Position numbers and translations under genes: made by a program
Shown here: in pieces, positions 10,067 through 19,745 of the stretch
How the letters are laid out: each line of letters starts with the position of its first letter
Position numbering within the stretch: the stretch's first letter is position 1
Notes under the pieces: generated by a model
The model's input: only the letters and a program-made list of their open reading frames with translations
The model's database searches: none
What the model was told of the DNA's origin: nothing
Assembly: GCA_963760435.1 (NCBI GenBank)
Contig: CAVXDE010000003.1
Span: 47,958 to 111,957, forward strand
Origin: JAFAXD01 sp963760435
Lineage (GTDB): Bacteria > Pseudomonadota > Alphaproteobacteria > Rhizobiales > Xanthobacteraceae
Length of the DNA: 64,000 nt
Reading direction: 5' to 3'

Positions 10067-13000
10067 CTATTCCGCCGGCACGGGCCGTGGCCGCGTGCCA
10101 CGGGCGGTGGCCCGCGCTTTCAATCGCTCGAGGGCGAGGTAGATCACCGGGGTCGTGTAGAGCGTGAGCAATTGGCTGAGCAGCAGGCCGCCGATGATGG
10201 TGATGCCGAGCGGAAAGCGCAGCTCGGCGCCGGTCCCGCTCTCCAGCGCCAAGGGAAGCGCACCGAACAAGGCGGCGAGCGTCGTCATCATGATAGGCCG
10301 AAAGCGCAGCAGGGCGGCCTGCACGATGGCATCGCGCGGCCGCATGCCTTCGGTGCGCTCTGCATCCAGCGCGAAGTCGATCATCATGATCGCGTTCTTC
10401 TTGACGATGCCCATCAGCAGCACGATGCCGATCAGAGCGACGATCGAGAGATCTTGATGAAACAGCATCAGCGCCAGCAACGCCCCGACGCCGGCGGAGG
10501 GCAACGTCGAGAGGATCGTCAGCGGGTGGATGAAGCTCTCGTAGAGCACACCCAGCACGATGTAGATCGTGATCGCTGCCGCCAGGATCAGCCAGGGCTC
10601 GCCGGCGAGCGATCGTGCGAACTCGGCCGCATCGCCCGCAAAAGCGCCAGTGATCGAGCTCGGCATTCCGAGTTCGCGCTCGGCCGCGTTCACCGCGTTC
10701 ACCGCGTCGCCGAGCGACGCCTCGCCGGCGAGGTTGAAGCTGATCGTGGCGGCAGGAAACTGTTCGTCATGCATCACCACCAGCGGCGCGCTGGTGCGCT
10801 CAAAGGTGGCGATGACGCTGATCGGGACTTGCGGGATCGACGCTTGTGCCGCCTGGGCGGCGGTCGTGTTGTTGGTGCTCGAGACTGGAACCGGCTGGGT
10901 GGCCGCCGACGTGGGCACATACAGTTTGGTGAGCGACGAGGGATCACGTTGATATTCGGGGGCGGCCTCCAGCACGACCCGATACTGGTTGGCCTGTCCG
11001 TAGATGGTCGAGATCTGTCGCTGCCCGAATGCATCGTTGAGCGTGTCGTTGACGATCTGCATCGAGATGCCGAGGCGGCCGGCCTTCTCGCGGTCGATGT
11101 TGATGAATGTCCGCAGCCCGCGCGCCTGCACCTCGGAGGCGACGTCGCGCAGCAGCGGCGAATGGTGTAGTTGCTGGGCCAGGCGATCGGCCCAGTTGGC
11201 GACCTCGTTGGTGTCCGTGCCCACCAGCGTGTATTGGTATTGCGCGCGGCTCAAGCGCGTCCCGATCTGGATGTCCTGAACCGGCTGGAAGAAAACCTGG
11301 ATTCCGGGAATCGGTGCGACCAGGTCCTTCAGGCGTCGGATCACCGCGGTCACGAATGGCTTGCGCTCGTCGCGCGGCTTGAGTGCGATCGTCAGCCGCC
11401 CGGCGTTGGGGGTTGCATTCAGCGTCGTGACGCCGGCAATCGACACGACGCCGGTCACGTCGGGATCCTGGCGGATCGCGTCGACCACCTTGGCCTGCAG
11501 CTTCTGCATTTCCGAAAACGAGATTTCCTGCCCGGCTTCGGTCACCGCGGTGATCAGTCCGGTGTCCTGCGGCGGCAGGAAGCCTTTCGGAATGATGATG
11601 TAGAGCCAAATGGTTGCCACCAAGGTGGCGAACGTGACGACGAGGGTCGCAAACTGGTGCCGCAGCACCCATTCCAGGCTCGAATGGTAGAGCGCGACCG
11701 TGCCGTCGATCACGCTGGTGAACCCGCGCGTGAGCCGGTTGCCCGCGTGCGGCTCGGTGTGGCGCAGCAAGCGGCTGCACATCATCGGCGTCAAGGTCAA
11801 CGAGACGATCGCCGACACTACGACTGCGATGGTCAAGGTGAGCGCAAACTCACGGAACATGCGCCCGACGATGCCGGTCATGAACAGCAACGGGATGAAC
11901 ACGGCGATCAGCGACACCGTCAGCGAGATCACCGTGAACCCGATCTCGCGCGCGCCGCGCAGCGCCGCGCTGAGCGGATCTTCGCCGGCCTCGAGGTGGC
12001 GTACGATGTTCTCGATCATGACGATTGCGTCGTCGACGACGAAACCGGTGCCGATGGTCAGAGCCATCAACGACAGATTGTCGAGCGAAAACCCGCAGAA
12101 CCACATCACGCCGAACGTCGCCACGATCGAGAGCGGAAGCGCGACGCCGGCGATGATGGTGGCCCGGATGGTGCGCAGGAAAATCAGCACGACGGTGACG
12201 ACGAGTGCGACCGCAAGGATCAACGTGAACTGCACGTCGCGCACGGAGGCGCGGATGGTTTCGGTGCGGTCGCTGACGATGGTCAGCTTGGCGGCTGCCG
12301 GCATTGCGCGCTGCAGGCGCGGCAGCTCGCGTTTGATGCGCTGCACGGTATCGATGACGTTTGCGCCGGGCTGACGCTGAATGTCGATGACGACGGCGGG
12401 CTCGCCCTGGTACCAGCCGCCGACCTTCTGGTTCTCCAGTCCCTCAACCACGTTGGCGACATTGCGCAGTTTGACCGGGGCGCCATCGCGATAGGCGATG
12501 ACGACATCGTCATAGGCGTGGGCAGCTGAGATCTGGTCATTGGCGGCGATCATGTAGGATTGCTGTGCGCCGTCGAGCGACCCTTTCGGGCCGTTGACGT
12601 TGGCGCCGCTGATCGCGGCGCGCACGTCCTCGAGCGAGATCCCATAGGCCGCGAGGCGGGTGAGGTCGGCCTGAATGCGGATGGCAGGCTTGAGACCGCC
12701 CTGGACGGTGACGCGGCCGACACCGCTCACTTCGCTCAGTCGTTGTGCGAGGAGCGTGTCCGCCAAATCGGAGAGCTGGCGCAATGAAATCGAGGGCGAT
12801 GTGATCGCAAGCGTGACGATGGGCGTGTCTGCCGGATTGACCTTCGAATAAACCGGCGGGTAGGGCAGGTTTTGCGGCAGCACCGATTTTGCTGCATTGA
12901 TCGCCGACTGCACATCCTGGGCAGCGCCGTCGATATCGCGCGTCAACTCGAACTGAAGCGTGACCTGGCTGATCCCGAACGAGCTCGACGACGTCATAGC

Positions 13001-13243
13001 GGTCAGCGACGGAATCTGGCCGAACTGGCGCTCGAGCGGCGCGGTCACAAGTGCGGCGATCGTTTCCGGATTGCCGCCGGGCAGCTGGGTGGTGACCTGG
13101 ATGGTTGGAAAGTCGACCTGCGGCAACGACGAGATTGGCAGCAGCCAGTAGCCGAGCAGTCCACCCAGCAAAACCGCGACGCCGAGCAGCGATGTCGCGA
13201 TCGGGCGGTAGATGAAAGGCGCGGAAACGCTCAGCCCGCTCAT
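10067..13243 (-). CDS. RND efflux permease (HAE1/MdtB-like), first of two
   Basis: 1,058 residues with typical RND architecture: TM1 (FIYRPIATSLLGVAVLLGGL), porter loops, GFVVDDAIVMIENIVR with the paired Asp of the proton relay, and a C-terminal bundle with MGIVKKNAIMMIDFAL. It is clearly paralogous to the downstream permease but differs in the second periplasmic half, which has a low-complexity insert rich in Thr/Ala/Gln (STNNTTAAQAAQAS). Its start overlaps the stop of the adaptor gene by 4 bp. Together with the adaptor and outer-membrane factor it would form a tripartite envelope-spanning pump. Confidence 0.93.
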   Translation of the reverse strand: MSGLSVSAPFIYRPIATSLLGVAVLLGGLLGYWLLPISSLPQVDFPTIQVTTQLPGGNPETIAALVTAPLERQFGQIPSLTAMTSSSSFGISQVTLQFELTRDIDGAAQDVQSAINAAKSVLPQNLPYPPVYSKVNPADTPIVTLAITSPSISLRQLSDLADTLLAQRLSEVSGVGRVTVQGGLKPAIRIQADLTRLAAYGISLEDVRAAISGANVNGPKGSLDGAQQSYMIAANDQISAAHAYDDVVIAYRDGAPVKLRNVANVVEGLENQKVGGWYQGEPAVVIDIQRQPGANVIDTVQRIKRELPRLQRAMPAAAKLTIVSDRTETIRASVRDVQFTLILAVALVVTVVLIFLRTIRATIIAGVALPLSIVATFGVMWFCGFSLDNLSLMALTIGTGFVVDDAIVMIENIVRHLEAGEDPLSAALRGAREIGFTVISLTVSLIAVFIPLLFMTGIVGRMFREFALTLTIAVVVSAIVSLTLTPMMCSRLLRHTEPHAGNRLTRGFTSVIDGTVALYHSSLEWVLRHQFATLVVTFATLVATIWLYIIIPKGFLPPQDTGLITAVTEAGQEISFSEMQKLQAKVVDAIRQDPDVTGVVSIAGVTTLNATPNAGRLTIALKPRDERKPFVTAVIRRLKDLVAPIPGIQVFFQPVQDIQIGTRLSRAQYQYTLVGTDTNEVANWADRLAQQLHHSPLLRDVASEVQARGLRTFINIDREKAGRLGISMQIVNDTLNDAFGQRQISTIYGQANQYRVVLEAAPEYQRDPSSLTKLYVPTSAATQPVPVSSTNNTTAAQAAQASIPQVPISVIATFERTSAPLVVMHDEQFPAATISFNLAGEASLGDAVNAVNAAERELGMPSSITGAFAGDAAEFARSLAGEPWLILAAAITIYIVLGVLYESFIHPLTILSTLPSAGVGALLALMLFHQDLSIVALIGIVLLMGIVKKNAIMMIDFALDAERTEGMRPRDAIVQAALLRFRPIMMTTLAALFGALPLALESGTGAELRFPLGITIIGGLLLSQLLTLYTTPVIYLALERLKARATARGTRPRPVPAE

Positions 13244-14580
13244 GGCTTTTGGCTGGTCGCCTCCCGCTCACCGCGGCGCTGCCCCGAGCCTTGCTGATCG
13301 GATTGTGCGCCCGCATTTCCGGGCTGGCGACGCGGCCGCGCGGGCGTTCCCGCCGGAGCGTCCGGGGAAGCCGGCGTAGCTCCGGACGGCGTATCGCTGC
13401 CGATGGTGACGCGGCTGCCGTCCGCGAGCTGGTTGAATCCGGTCGTGATGACCCGATCGCCGCTGGCGACACCCGACGTGATCACCGATTGATCTTCATC
13501 TTGTTGCGTGACGGTTACCGGGCGCATCGCGACCTTGCTGTCGTCGCCGACCACGAACACGAATGGTCCGTTGGGTCCGCGCTGAACCGCGGCGGTCGGC
13601 ACCACGATCACCTGGTGCAGCGTGTCGACCAGGATCCGCACGTCGACAAACTGCCCGGGCCACAGTTGCAGGTCTTTATTGGCAAACTCGGCTTTCAGCT
13701 TGAGCGTGCCGGTTGCCTGATCGATCTGATTGTCGACCACCTTGAGGCTGCCGTTATCGATGATGCTTTTGTGATCTTGCCCGAACGCGTCGACCTTGAC
13801 CTCGCCGGCGGCGAGCGCCTTTGTGACTTGCGCGAGTTGTTGTTGCGGCAAGGTGAAGATGATCGAGATCGGCCGCAGTTGTGTGAGCACAACGATCGGC
13901 GTTCCGTTCGAGCCTTGCACGATATTGCCAACGTCGACCTGGCGGATGCCGGTGCGCCCCGAGATCGGGGCAACGACCTTGGTCCAGGCCAGATAGGCGC
14001 GCTGATTATCGATAGCGGCCTGGTCCGATTTCACCTGGGCTTCGAGTTGCGCGACCAGCGCCTTCTGGGTGTCCGCCTGTTGCTGCGGGCCGGCATTGGT
14101 CTTGGCCAAGTTGATGTAGCGGACCAGATCTACTCTGGCATTGGCGAGCGTCGCTTCATCCTGCGCTTTTTTGGCGACCGCCTGGTCATATTGGGCCTGA
14201 TAGATCGTCGGGTCGATCTGCGCCAGCACGAAGCCCTGCTCGACGTCCTGTCCTTCCTTGAAAAAGATATTGACCAGCTTTCCGTCCACCTGCGAGCTGA
14301 CCGTGACCGTGTTGAGCGCCTTCACGATGCCGACACCGTCGAGATAGACCGGCACGTCCGCCGTGCGGGCCGCGGCGGCCAGCGTCGGGACCGGTTGATC
14401 GGCTTGGCGTTGAAACCGGCCGCCGCCCTGTGGGGCGTGCTGGGCCGGCCGCATCACAACTGCTGCGACCGCTCCGGCGATGACCAGAATCACCAGACCG
14501 GTGACGATGCGCCGGCGTAGCCTGCCTCCGCGCGAGGTGGGTTTTTTGAGATCGACGTCGAACCGTTCCACTTTGTTCAT
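13240..14580 (-). CDS. RND periplasmic adaptor (membrane fusion protein, MdtA-like)
   Basis: 446 residues. An N-terminal inner-membrane anchor (RIVTGLVILVIAGAVAAVVM) is followed by the lipoyl/barrel-sandwich entry (GIVKALNTVTVSSQVDGKL), an alpha-helical hairpin (about 120-190) and the beta-barrel half (GIRQVDVGNIV). The C-terminus is Pro/Ala-rich and disordered (about 400-446), a common tail in this family. It bridges the permeases and outer-membrane factor. The start overlaps the end of the outer-membrane factor gene and the stop overlaps the first permease, so the operon is tightly coupled. Confidence 0.93.
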   Translation of the reverse strand: MNKVERFDVDLKKPTSRGGRLRRRIVTGLVILVIAGAVAAVVMRPAQHAPQGGGRFQRQADQPVPTLAAAARTADVPVYLDGVGIVKALNTVTVSSQVDGKLVNIFFKEGQDVEQGFVLAQIDPTIYQAQYDQAVAKKAQDEATLANARVDLVRYINLAKTNAGPQQQADTQKALVAQLEAQVKSDQAAIDNQRAYLAWTKVVAPISGRTGIRQVDVGNIVQGSNGTPIVVLTQLRPISIIFTLPQQQLAQVTKALAAGEVKVDAFGQDHKSIIDNGSLKVVDNQIDQATGTLKLKAEFANKDLQLWPGQFVDVRILVDTLHQVIVVPTAAVQRGPNGPFVFVVGDDSKVAMRPVTVTQQDEDQSVITSGVASGDRVITTGFNQLADGSRVTIGSDTPSGATPASPDAPAGTPARPRRQPGNAGAQSDQQGSGQRRGEREATSQKP

Positions 14581-16193
14581 AGCGGTTTGGCTCCTTCGAC
14601 CGGAGGCCAGCCGCCACCGAGCGCCTGGAACAGGCTAACGACGGCAAGCAGCCGCGCAAGGCGAACCTGTGAGAGCAAATCCTGGGCGGTGAACAGGGTT
14701 GTCTCGAGTTGCACAACGGTCGTGAGGTCGACGGTGCCCTCGCGCAGGCGCTGTTCGGAGAGAACGAATGCTTGATTCGCAGTGCGCACCACCTCGCGCT
14801 GCAGGCGCTCGCGGATCGTTTCCTGTTGGACAGCGATCAGCGCCTGCTCGACGTCGCTAAAGGCGTTGAGCACCGATCTTCGGTACTGCTGAAGGAATTG
14901 CTGTTGCACACCCTGTTGCAACTCGAGTTGCCCGAGATGCTGAAATCCGTCGAAGACCGGCTGCGTAACGGCCGTTGTCCAGGTCCAATACCAGGCCGCC
15001 GGCCCAAACAGCGATGCCAGTGCAATGCTCTCGAAACCGTTCTGGCCGGTGAGCTGGATGGTGGGGAAGAACGCGGCGCGCGCCGATTTAACACTATGGT
15101 TGGCTGAGGCGAGCTGCGCCTCGGCTTGGCGCACATCCGGCCGTTGATTGAGGATATCGGATGGCAATCCGGGGGTGACGGGTGGGATCCGCACGGCCCA
15201 CATCGCGCCGCCGCGCACGTTGAAATTCTCCGGCGCCCGGCCGACCAGTACGGCGAGCGCGATCCGGTTCTGTTGGAACACGATCTCGAGCACCGGGATG
15301 TTTGCCTTCACCTGGTCGAGCAGGCTTTCCTGCTGGGAGATCTCGAGCTGCGAGGCAGTACCGGCCGCAAAGCGGTCGCGGACGACTTGCAGGACACTGG
15401 ACGCTGCCTTGAGATTGTCGTTGGCGACCCTCAATCGATCCTGTGCGCCGAGCACGTCGAAGTAAGCCGTGGCGACGGCGACCTCGGCGGTCAGCGCGAC
15501 AACTTCGCGATTGTACCGGCTGGCAATCGCGGTTTGTTCGCTCGCCAACAGCGTCGCGCGGTTCTGGCCCCAGAAATCAATGATGTAGCTCGCCTGCAGG
15601 TTTGCCTGGTGGAAATCACGGATCACCGCATTGCGACCGGGGGGGCTGGTCGTGGCGGGAGCGGTGCGCGTTCGTTGATTGAGAAACACGGCGCTGATGT
15701 TGGGCAGCAACGCAGACCCGGAAAGCCGCGATTGCGCGTCGGCCTGAATGATCTGGGCGACCGCGACGGCGATATCCAGGTTTGCGGTCTGCGCAAGCTC
15801 CATCAGGTTCGTCAGCTCGGCGGTGCGAAAACTCCGCCACCAGTCGAGCGCGGGCAGGGCGACGTCGGAATTGTGCGGCCCGTAGCGATATTTGTTTGCG
15901 ACCTCGAGCTCAGGGTCCGGATGCTCGGTGTCGACAAAACATCCCGACAGCGCCGGCAGTAGGCACAGGCCGACAAGTGCCGACGCGGCGCGGCGAGACC
16001 GAAAACGCGCCAACCGCCATCGTCGCTGCCGAACAGACGTCCCCACGCCGACCCGTCGGGCCTTTGCCCGTCCCCTTCTTTGACCGTCTACCAAGCAGAC
16101 GATCATCCCACCATCACCGGACAAGCGGACGGCTGCGCTCGCCTCCCGAGGCCGCGCTGCAGTTCGCAAAAGCGCCGCCCTGCAGTTCGTCAT
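14577..16193 (-). CDS. Outer-membrane efflux lipoprotein (NodT/OprM-type factor)
   Basis: Two OEP repeat halves follow a lipoprotein signal: hydrophobic ASALVGLCLLPALSGC with the lipobox Cys at about residue 85 of the longest reading. The true start is therefore probably an internal GTG or ATG some 25-35 residues before that stretch, and the 5' end given here is the maximal one. OEP features include FLNQRTRTAPATTSP near the first helical hairpin and QRLREGTVDLTTVVQLE near the end. It supplies the outer-membrane duct for the RND pump and is the first gene of the operon. Confidence 0.88.
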   Translation of the reverse strand: MTNCRAALLRTAARPREASAAVRLSGDGGMIVCLVDGQRRGRAKARRVGVGTSVRQRRWRLARFRSRRAASALVGLCLLPALSGCFVDTEHPDPELEVANKYRYGPHNSDVALPALDWWRSFRTAELTNLMELAQTANLDIAVAVAQIIQADAQSRLSGSALLPNISAVFLNQRTRTAPATTSPPGRNAVIRDFHQANLQASYIIDFWGQNRATLLASEQTAIASRYNREVVALTAEVAVATAYFDVLGAQDRLRVANDNLKAASSVLQVVRDRFAAGTASQLEISQQESLLDQVKANIPVLEIVFQQNRIALAVLVGRAPENFNVRGGAMWAVRIPPVTPGLPSDILNQRPDVRQAEAQLASANHSVKSARAAFFPTIQLTGQNGFESIALASLFGPAAWYWTWTTAVTQPVFDGFQHLGQLELQQGVQQQFLQQYRRSVLNAFSDVEQALIAVQQETIRERLQREVVRTANQAFVLSEQRLREGTVDLTTVVQLETTLFTAQDLLSQVRLARLLAVVSLFQALGGGWPPVEGAKPL

Positions 16194-16394
16194 GCTTGCC
16201 GATCCAGAGACCCCACGTCGCCATCACACTCGGACAACAATATGCCGAATGTGGGCTCGTTCTCGTGAAAACTCTGTAATGCGCTGCGCGGGCCCGCACC
16301 GGGGTCCGCATGATTGCGCTAGTTCATTGAAAATACGGAGCTATTTCGAAATGTAAAGTTCTTTGAAGTGGGCGGCATTGGGCCGCGGCGGGGG

Positions 16395-16886
16395 TCAGTC
16401 CTTATGGTCGTCGTCCAGCTCGCCGATGTGGTGCTGAGCGTAGAGCTCAAGGCCGAGTTTGCGCACGAGATCGAGCTGGGTCTCGAGAAAATCGATGTGG
16501 TCCTCTTCGTCCTTCATCAGTTTCTCGAACAGGTCGCGCGAGACGTAGTCCTTCACCGCGTGACAATGCGTAGCGGCTTCCTCGTACAGGGCGCGGGCGC
16601 GCATCTCGGCGTCGAGATCACAGTCCAGCACTTCGCGCACGGTCTGCCCGATGTGCAGCGGATCGAGCACCTGCATGTTGGGGAAGCCGTCGAGGAAAAT
16701 GATGCGCTGCACGATCTTGTCGGCGTGCTCCATCTCCTCGATCGATTCCTTGCGCCATTTCTTGGCGAGCGCCCGGTATCCCCAGTTGTCCAGCAACCGA
16801 TAGTGCAGCCAGTACTGGTTGATCGCGGCGAGCTCGTGCCGCAAGCCTCTGTTGAGATATTCGATGACGCGTGCGTCGCCCTGCAT
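16395..16886 (-). CDS. bfr: Bacterioferritin
   Basis: 163 residues, standard family length. The di-iron ferroxidase ligands are visible at E18, E51, H54, E94, E127 and H130, with Tyr25 nearby, and the haem-ligating Met52 is present (EEMEHADK). It assembles into a 24-mer that oxidises Fe(II) and stores iron. Its ferredoxin partner gene lies just upstream on the same strand, which supports storage and mobilisation as one unit, although 115 bp separate them. Confidence 0.95.
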   Translation of the reverse strand: MQGDARVIEYLNRGLRHELAAINQYWLHYRLLDNWGYRALAKKWRKESIEEMEHADKIVQRIIFLDGFPNMQVLDPLHIGQTVREVLDCDLDAEMRARALYEEAATHCHAVKDYVSRDLFEKLMKDEEDHIDFLETQLDLVRKLGLELYAQHHIGELDDDHKD

Positions 16887-16918
16887 GCCTGCGTTCTCCG
16901 GTTTGCTTGTCGCTTACC

Positions 16919-16934
16919 TTAGAAGTGGTCTAGA
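16919..16934. promoter_or_regulatory. Possible iron-control box upstream of bfr
   Basis: TTAGAAGTGGTCTAGA is an imperfect dyad (TAGA/TCTA) 33 bp upstream of the bfr start. It loosely resembles the Irr-binding (ICE-like) elements upstream of alphaproteobacterial bfr genes. The match is weak and is an inference from position. Confidence 0.25.
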
Positions 16935-17001
16935 CGCCAGATGGCGCCGAGGCAAACCGCCAATGGACGCGGACGATGTGTTGAGGCGAGGGTACCGGGA
17001 C

Positions 17002-17214
17002 TTAGGCGCCGCAGCGGCCGCAGGAGCAGCTTTCGCCGCAGGCTTGGCTCAGCGCATCCTTGAGGATCTTGCGGATGGTGCGCGCGCAGCGGCCGCATTG
17101 GGCGCTACAGCCTAGACAGCCGTAGACCGCGCGGGCGGACTTTGCCGAGCTCTGGGTCTTCGCCGCCGAACGCACGTCGTGGTCGGTCAACACATTGCAA
17201 GAGCAGATGATCAC
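17002..17214 (-). CDS. bfd: Bacterioferritin-associated ferredoxin
   Basis: A 70-residue [2Fe-2S] protein. C4 and C6 in MIICSCN and the pair C40/C43 in QCGRC are the expected cluster ligands; extra Cys at 33, 36 and in the C-terminal CGESCSCGRC are unusual. In known systems Bfd docks on Bfr and passes electrons to the haem to release stored iron. It lies immediately upstream of bfr. Confidence 0.92.
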   Translation of the reverse strand: MIICSCNVLTDHDVRSAAKTQSSAKSARAVYGCLGCSAQCGRCARTIRKILKDALSQACGESCSCGRCGA

Positions 17215-17395
17215 GTCGCGAGTCCTCGGCCCATTCCTCTCAGCTTCGTTGCTATGGATATCGCAAGCCGGCCGCTTTGATGCAAAACAAAAACGCTCGG
17301 TTAAAACGCTTCGAAGCTGCGAAAAGCCGAGTAATTTCAGTGTTTTTCGCCTGTCGTGGCCGCTGCAAAAACTACAATTTCTCTAAACTGACGGG

Positions 17396-18274
17396 TCAGC
17401 TCGCTTTGCTGAGTGTTTCCGGCGGCTCAGCACAAAAGGCGCGCAGCAATGCCAGTTCCTGTTCCGCGTCCGCCGAGGTGTGGTCAACCCCGGCGGCGAT
17501 CCGCTCATAGAGTCTGGCAATCGCCACATAAATGTCGTGCCCGGCTAGGTCGTCGCCGAGGAACTCCGCGATTTCCTCCATCTCGGCGACCCACCGGTAG
17601 GCCTTGGGGAACATGCGCGGCACTTGGCGGACGAGCCAGGCGGCAAGCTGCGGCTGGCTTTCGGCCAGTTCGCGGCGCAGCGCCTCGCCGCTGCCCGCCC
17701 GCATGGAGCCGAGCATCATGGCAGTGCCGATCGCGGTGAACCCCTTGGTAATGCCCGCATAGGACATCTTCAGCGCCGAGGCGGCGCCGATTGGCCCCTC
17801 GACCAGCCGCAGATTCAGTCCGAAGCGGCCAAGCCGCATCGCCTCCGTGGCGGCCTCGCCCGAGACATAGAGGTTGGGGCTGTACGTTCCGGCCGGCGGC
17901 CCGCCGATAATGCCGCCGTCCACATAGCGGCAGCATGTACCTGCAAGCACGGTCCCGATCTGCTCGGCGGTTTCAGGCGCGACGGCGTTGAAATCGATGT
18001 AGATCGGCGCGTGCGGGGCGCGCGCCAGCTCGGGCTTGAGCCGCTGCGCCACGCCAACCGCCTCGCCAGGCGGCACGACCGACAGGATCATGCCGGCTTG
18101 GCTGACCAGCTCCGGATCCGCGACATCGGCCATTCCGGCAGCCTGGGCGCGGGCGGCGCTTGCGGGGCCTCGGCCCTTGAGCGAAGTCAGGACGCGCGCG
18201 CCGCGTTCGGTGAGCCGCTTGCCGATCCCGGCACCCATTTCGCCTGCGCCAATCACGGCAATCACGTCGGTCAT
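17396..18274 (-). CDS. NAD(P)-dependent 6PGDH-like oxidoreductase (DUF1932 family)
   Basis: An N-terminal Rossmann domain (VIGAGEMGAGIGKRL) resembling 6-phosphogluconate/beta-hydroxyacid dehydrogenases precedes a helical C-terminal domain with GPIGAASALKMSYAGITKG, the conserved stretch of DUF1932 proteins. About 292 residues from the ATG at 18274, preferred over an upstream ATG at 18391 because the Rossmann motif begins directly there. Substrate unknown. It is divergent from the TerB gene. Confidence 0.85.
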   Translation of the reverse strand: MTDVIAVIGAGEMGAGIGKRLTERGARVLTSLKGRGPASAARAQAAGMADVADPELVSQAGMILSVVPPGEAVGVAQRLKPELARAPHAPIYIDFNAVAPETAEQIGTVLAGTCCRYVDGGIIGGPPAGTYSPNLYVSGEAATEAMRLGRFGLNLRLVEGPIGAASALKMSYAGITKGFTAIGTAMMLGSMRAGSGEALRRELAESQPQLAAWLVRQVPRMFPKAYRWVAEMEEIAEFLGDDLAGHDIYVAIARLYERIAAGVDHTSADAEQELALLRAFCAEPPETLSKAS

Positions 18275-18393
18275 CGCATGCTCCATCGTTCCGGCCATTC
18301 TCGCCTTCCGGTCGCATCCTGTCGAGCCGCCACGATCTTGTTGACTTGCGGCAATGCAGCGGTGCATTCGGACCCGGGTAAGGAGCCGCAACG

Positions 18394-18867
18394 ATGCTCA
18401 AAGAGATCAAGTCCTTCTTCGCCGACCTGACCGGCGGCAAGGAGATGGCCCATTTCGACGATAACGATTATCGGGTCGCGGCCGCGGCCCTGCTGGTGCA
18501 CGTCGCGACGCTTGAGAAGGAGCTGTCGGACCCGGGCCGTGCCAGGCTCCACACGCTGCTCAAAACGCGGTTCGAGCTGACCGACGAGCTCACCGAGGAG
18601 CTTATCGACGCGGCCGTCGCGGCTGACCACGAGGCGGTGGATTTCTATCACTTCACCAGCCTGCTCAATCGCACCCTCAACGAGGACGGCCGCCAGCGTA
18701 TCGTCGAGATGATGTGGGAGATGGTCTACGCCGACGGGCGTGTCACCGAGTTCGAGGACAACGTGATGTGGCGCGTCTCCGACCTGCTCGGCGTGTCGAC
18801 CCGGGACCGGATTGCGCTGCGCCAGGAAGTGGCCGGCGAACGCAGCGAAACCGCCGAGGAGAAATAG
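18394..18867 (+). CDS. TerB-family protein
   Basis: 157 residues, all-helical by appearance, with the TerB-like acidic repeats (ELTDEL..ELIDAAVAADHEAVDFYHF and EMVYADGRVTEFEDN). Members are metal-binding-like helical proteins often found alone in Proteobacteria; the tellurite connection is by name only. It starts a short plus-strand run, with the SDR gene 9 bp downstream, so the two are probably co-transcribed. Confidence 0.88.
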   Translation: MLKEIKSFFADLTGGKEMAHFDDNDYRVAAAALLVHVATLEKELSDPGRARLHTLLKTRFELTDELTEELIDAAVAADHEAVDFYHFTSLLNRTLNEDGRQRIVEMMWEMVYADGRVTEFEDNVMWRVSDLLGVSTRDRIALRQEVAGERSETAEEK

Positions 18868-18876
18868 GGAGCTCCC

Positions 18877-19653
18877 ATGGCTCGTCCGGTCGCCGTCATC
18901 ACGGGAGCCTCCGCCGGCATCGGCACGGAGCTCGCCCGCGTCTTCGCCGCACACGGCCACGACCTCGTTCTGGTGGCCCGCCGTGAGGACCGCCTGCAGG
19001 CGCTCGCCGACGAGATTGCCGGCCAAGGCCGGCCACGCCCGGTCGTCCTCGGGCTTGATCTGAGCCAGCCGGGCATCGCTGCCCGCTTGGGCGAGGCGCT
19101 GGCTGCGGCCGGGGTTGAGCCGCAATACATGGTGAACAACGCCGGGTTCGGCCTTTGGGGAGCGTCGATAAAGCTCAGCCGCGACGAGCAGCTCGCCATG
19201 GTCGATCTCAACGTGCGCACCCTGGTCGACCTCTCGGTGGCGTTCACCGAGAGCCTGGCCCGGCACCGCGGCGGTATTCTCAACGTCGCCTCGGTCGCCG
19301 CCTTCATGCCGGGGCCGTATATGGCGGTGTATTACGCCAGCAAGGCCTTCGTGCTGTCGTACAGTCAAGCCCTGCGAGCCGAGCTCGCGGCAAGCGGAAT
19401 TCGGGTCACCACGCTGTGCCCCGGTCCGGTGCCGACCGAGTTTCAGGCCCGGGCTGGCGGCGTGCCAAATCAGGACCGCGGTGGTGTTCTCAAGCGAACC
19501 GCCCAGGAGGTCGCGCTCGAGGGCTATCGCGGGCTCATGGCCGGTAAGGCCATCGTGACCCCGGGCTGGGCGAACAAGCTGGTCACCTTTTTCCCGCGGT
19601 TGCTGCCGCGCGCGTTTTTGGCGGACCAGATCGCCAAGGTGCAGGCGCGCTGA
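18877..19653 (+). CDS. Short-chain dehydrogenase/reductase
   Basis: 258 residues. It has the cofactor-binding TGASAGIGTELARVF, the structural NNAGFG, the catalytic Tyr-Lys pair in YYASKAF and the post-catalytic CPGPVPTEF typical of the YqjQ/DltE-like subgroup. The substrate is unknown. It is 9 bp behind the TerB gene with a GGGAG ribosome site in the gap. Confidence 0.92.
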   Translation: MARPVAVITGASAGIGTELARVFAAHGHDLVLVARREDRLQALADEIAGQGRPRPVVLGLDLSQPGIAARLGEALAAAGVEPQYMVNNAGFGLWGASIKLSRDEQLAMVDLNVRTLVDLSVAFTESLARHRGGILNVASVAAFMPGPYMAVYYASKAFVLSYSQALRAELAASGIRVTTLCPGPVPTEFQARAGGVPNQDRGGVLKRTAQEVALEGYRGLMAGKAIVTPGWANKLVTFFPRLLPRAFLADQIAKVQAR

Positions 19654-19745
19654 CGTAACCCCCGCCGCAAACCTGCCATGCTGCGCAGGTTAACTCTTGT
19701 GGAATAGTATTTGCTGTAAACGGTCGAGCGGATACGAGTTGCACC

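Noticed and set aside
11171..12529. A 452-codon plus-strand ORF opposite the RND permease
   Set aside because: Composition is an antisense shadow (Asp/Arg/His-rich), and the opposite strand carries a complete, motif-bearing RND permease.
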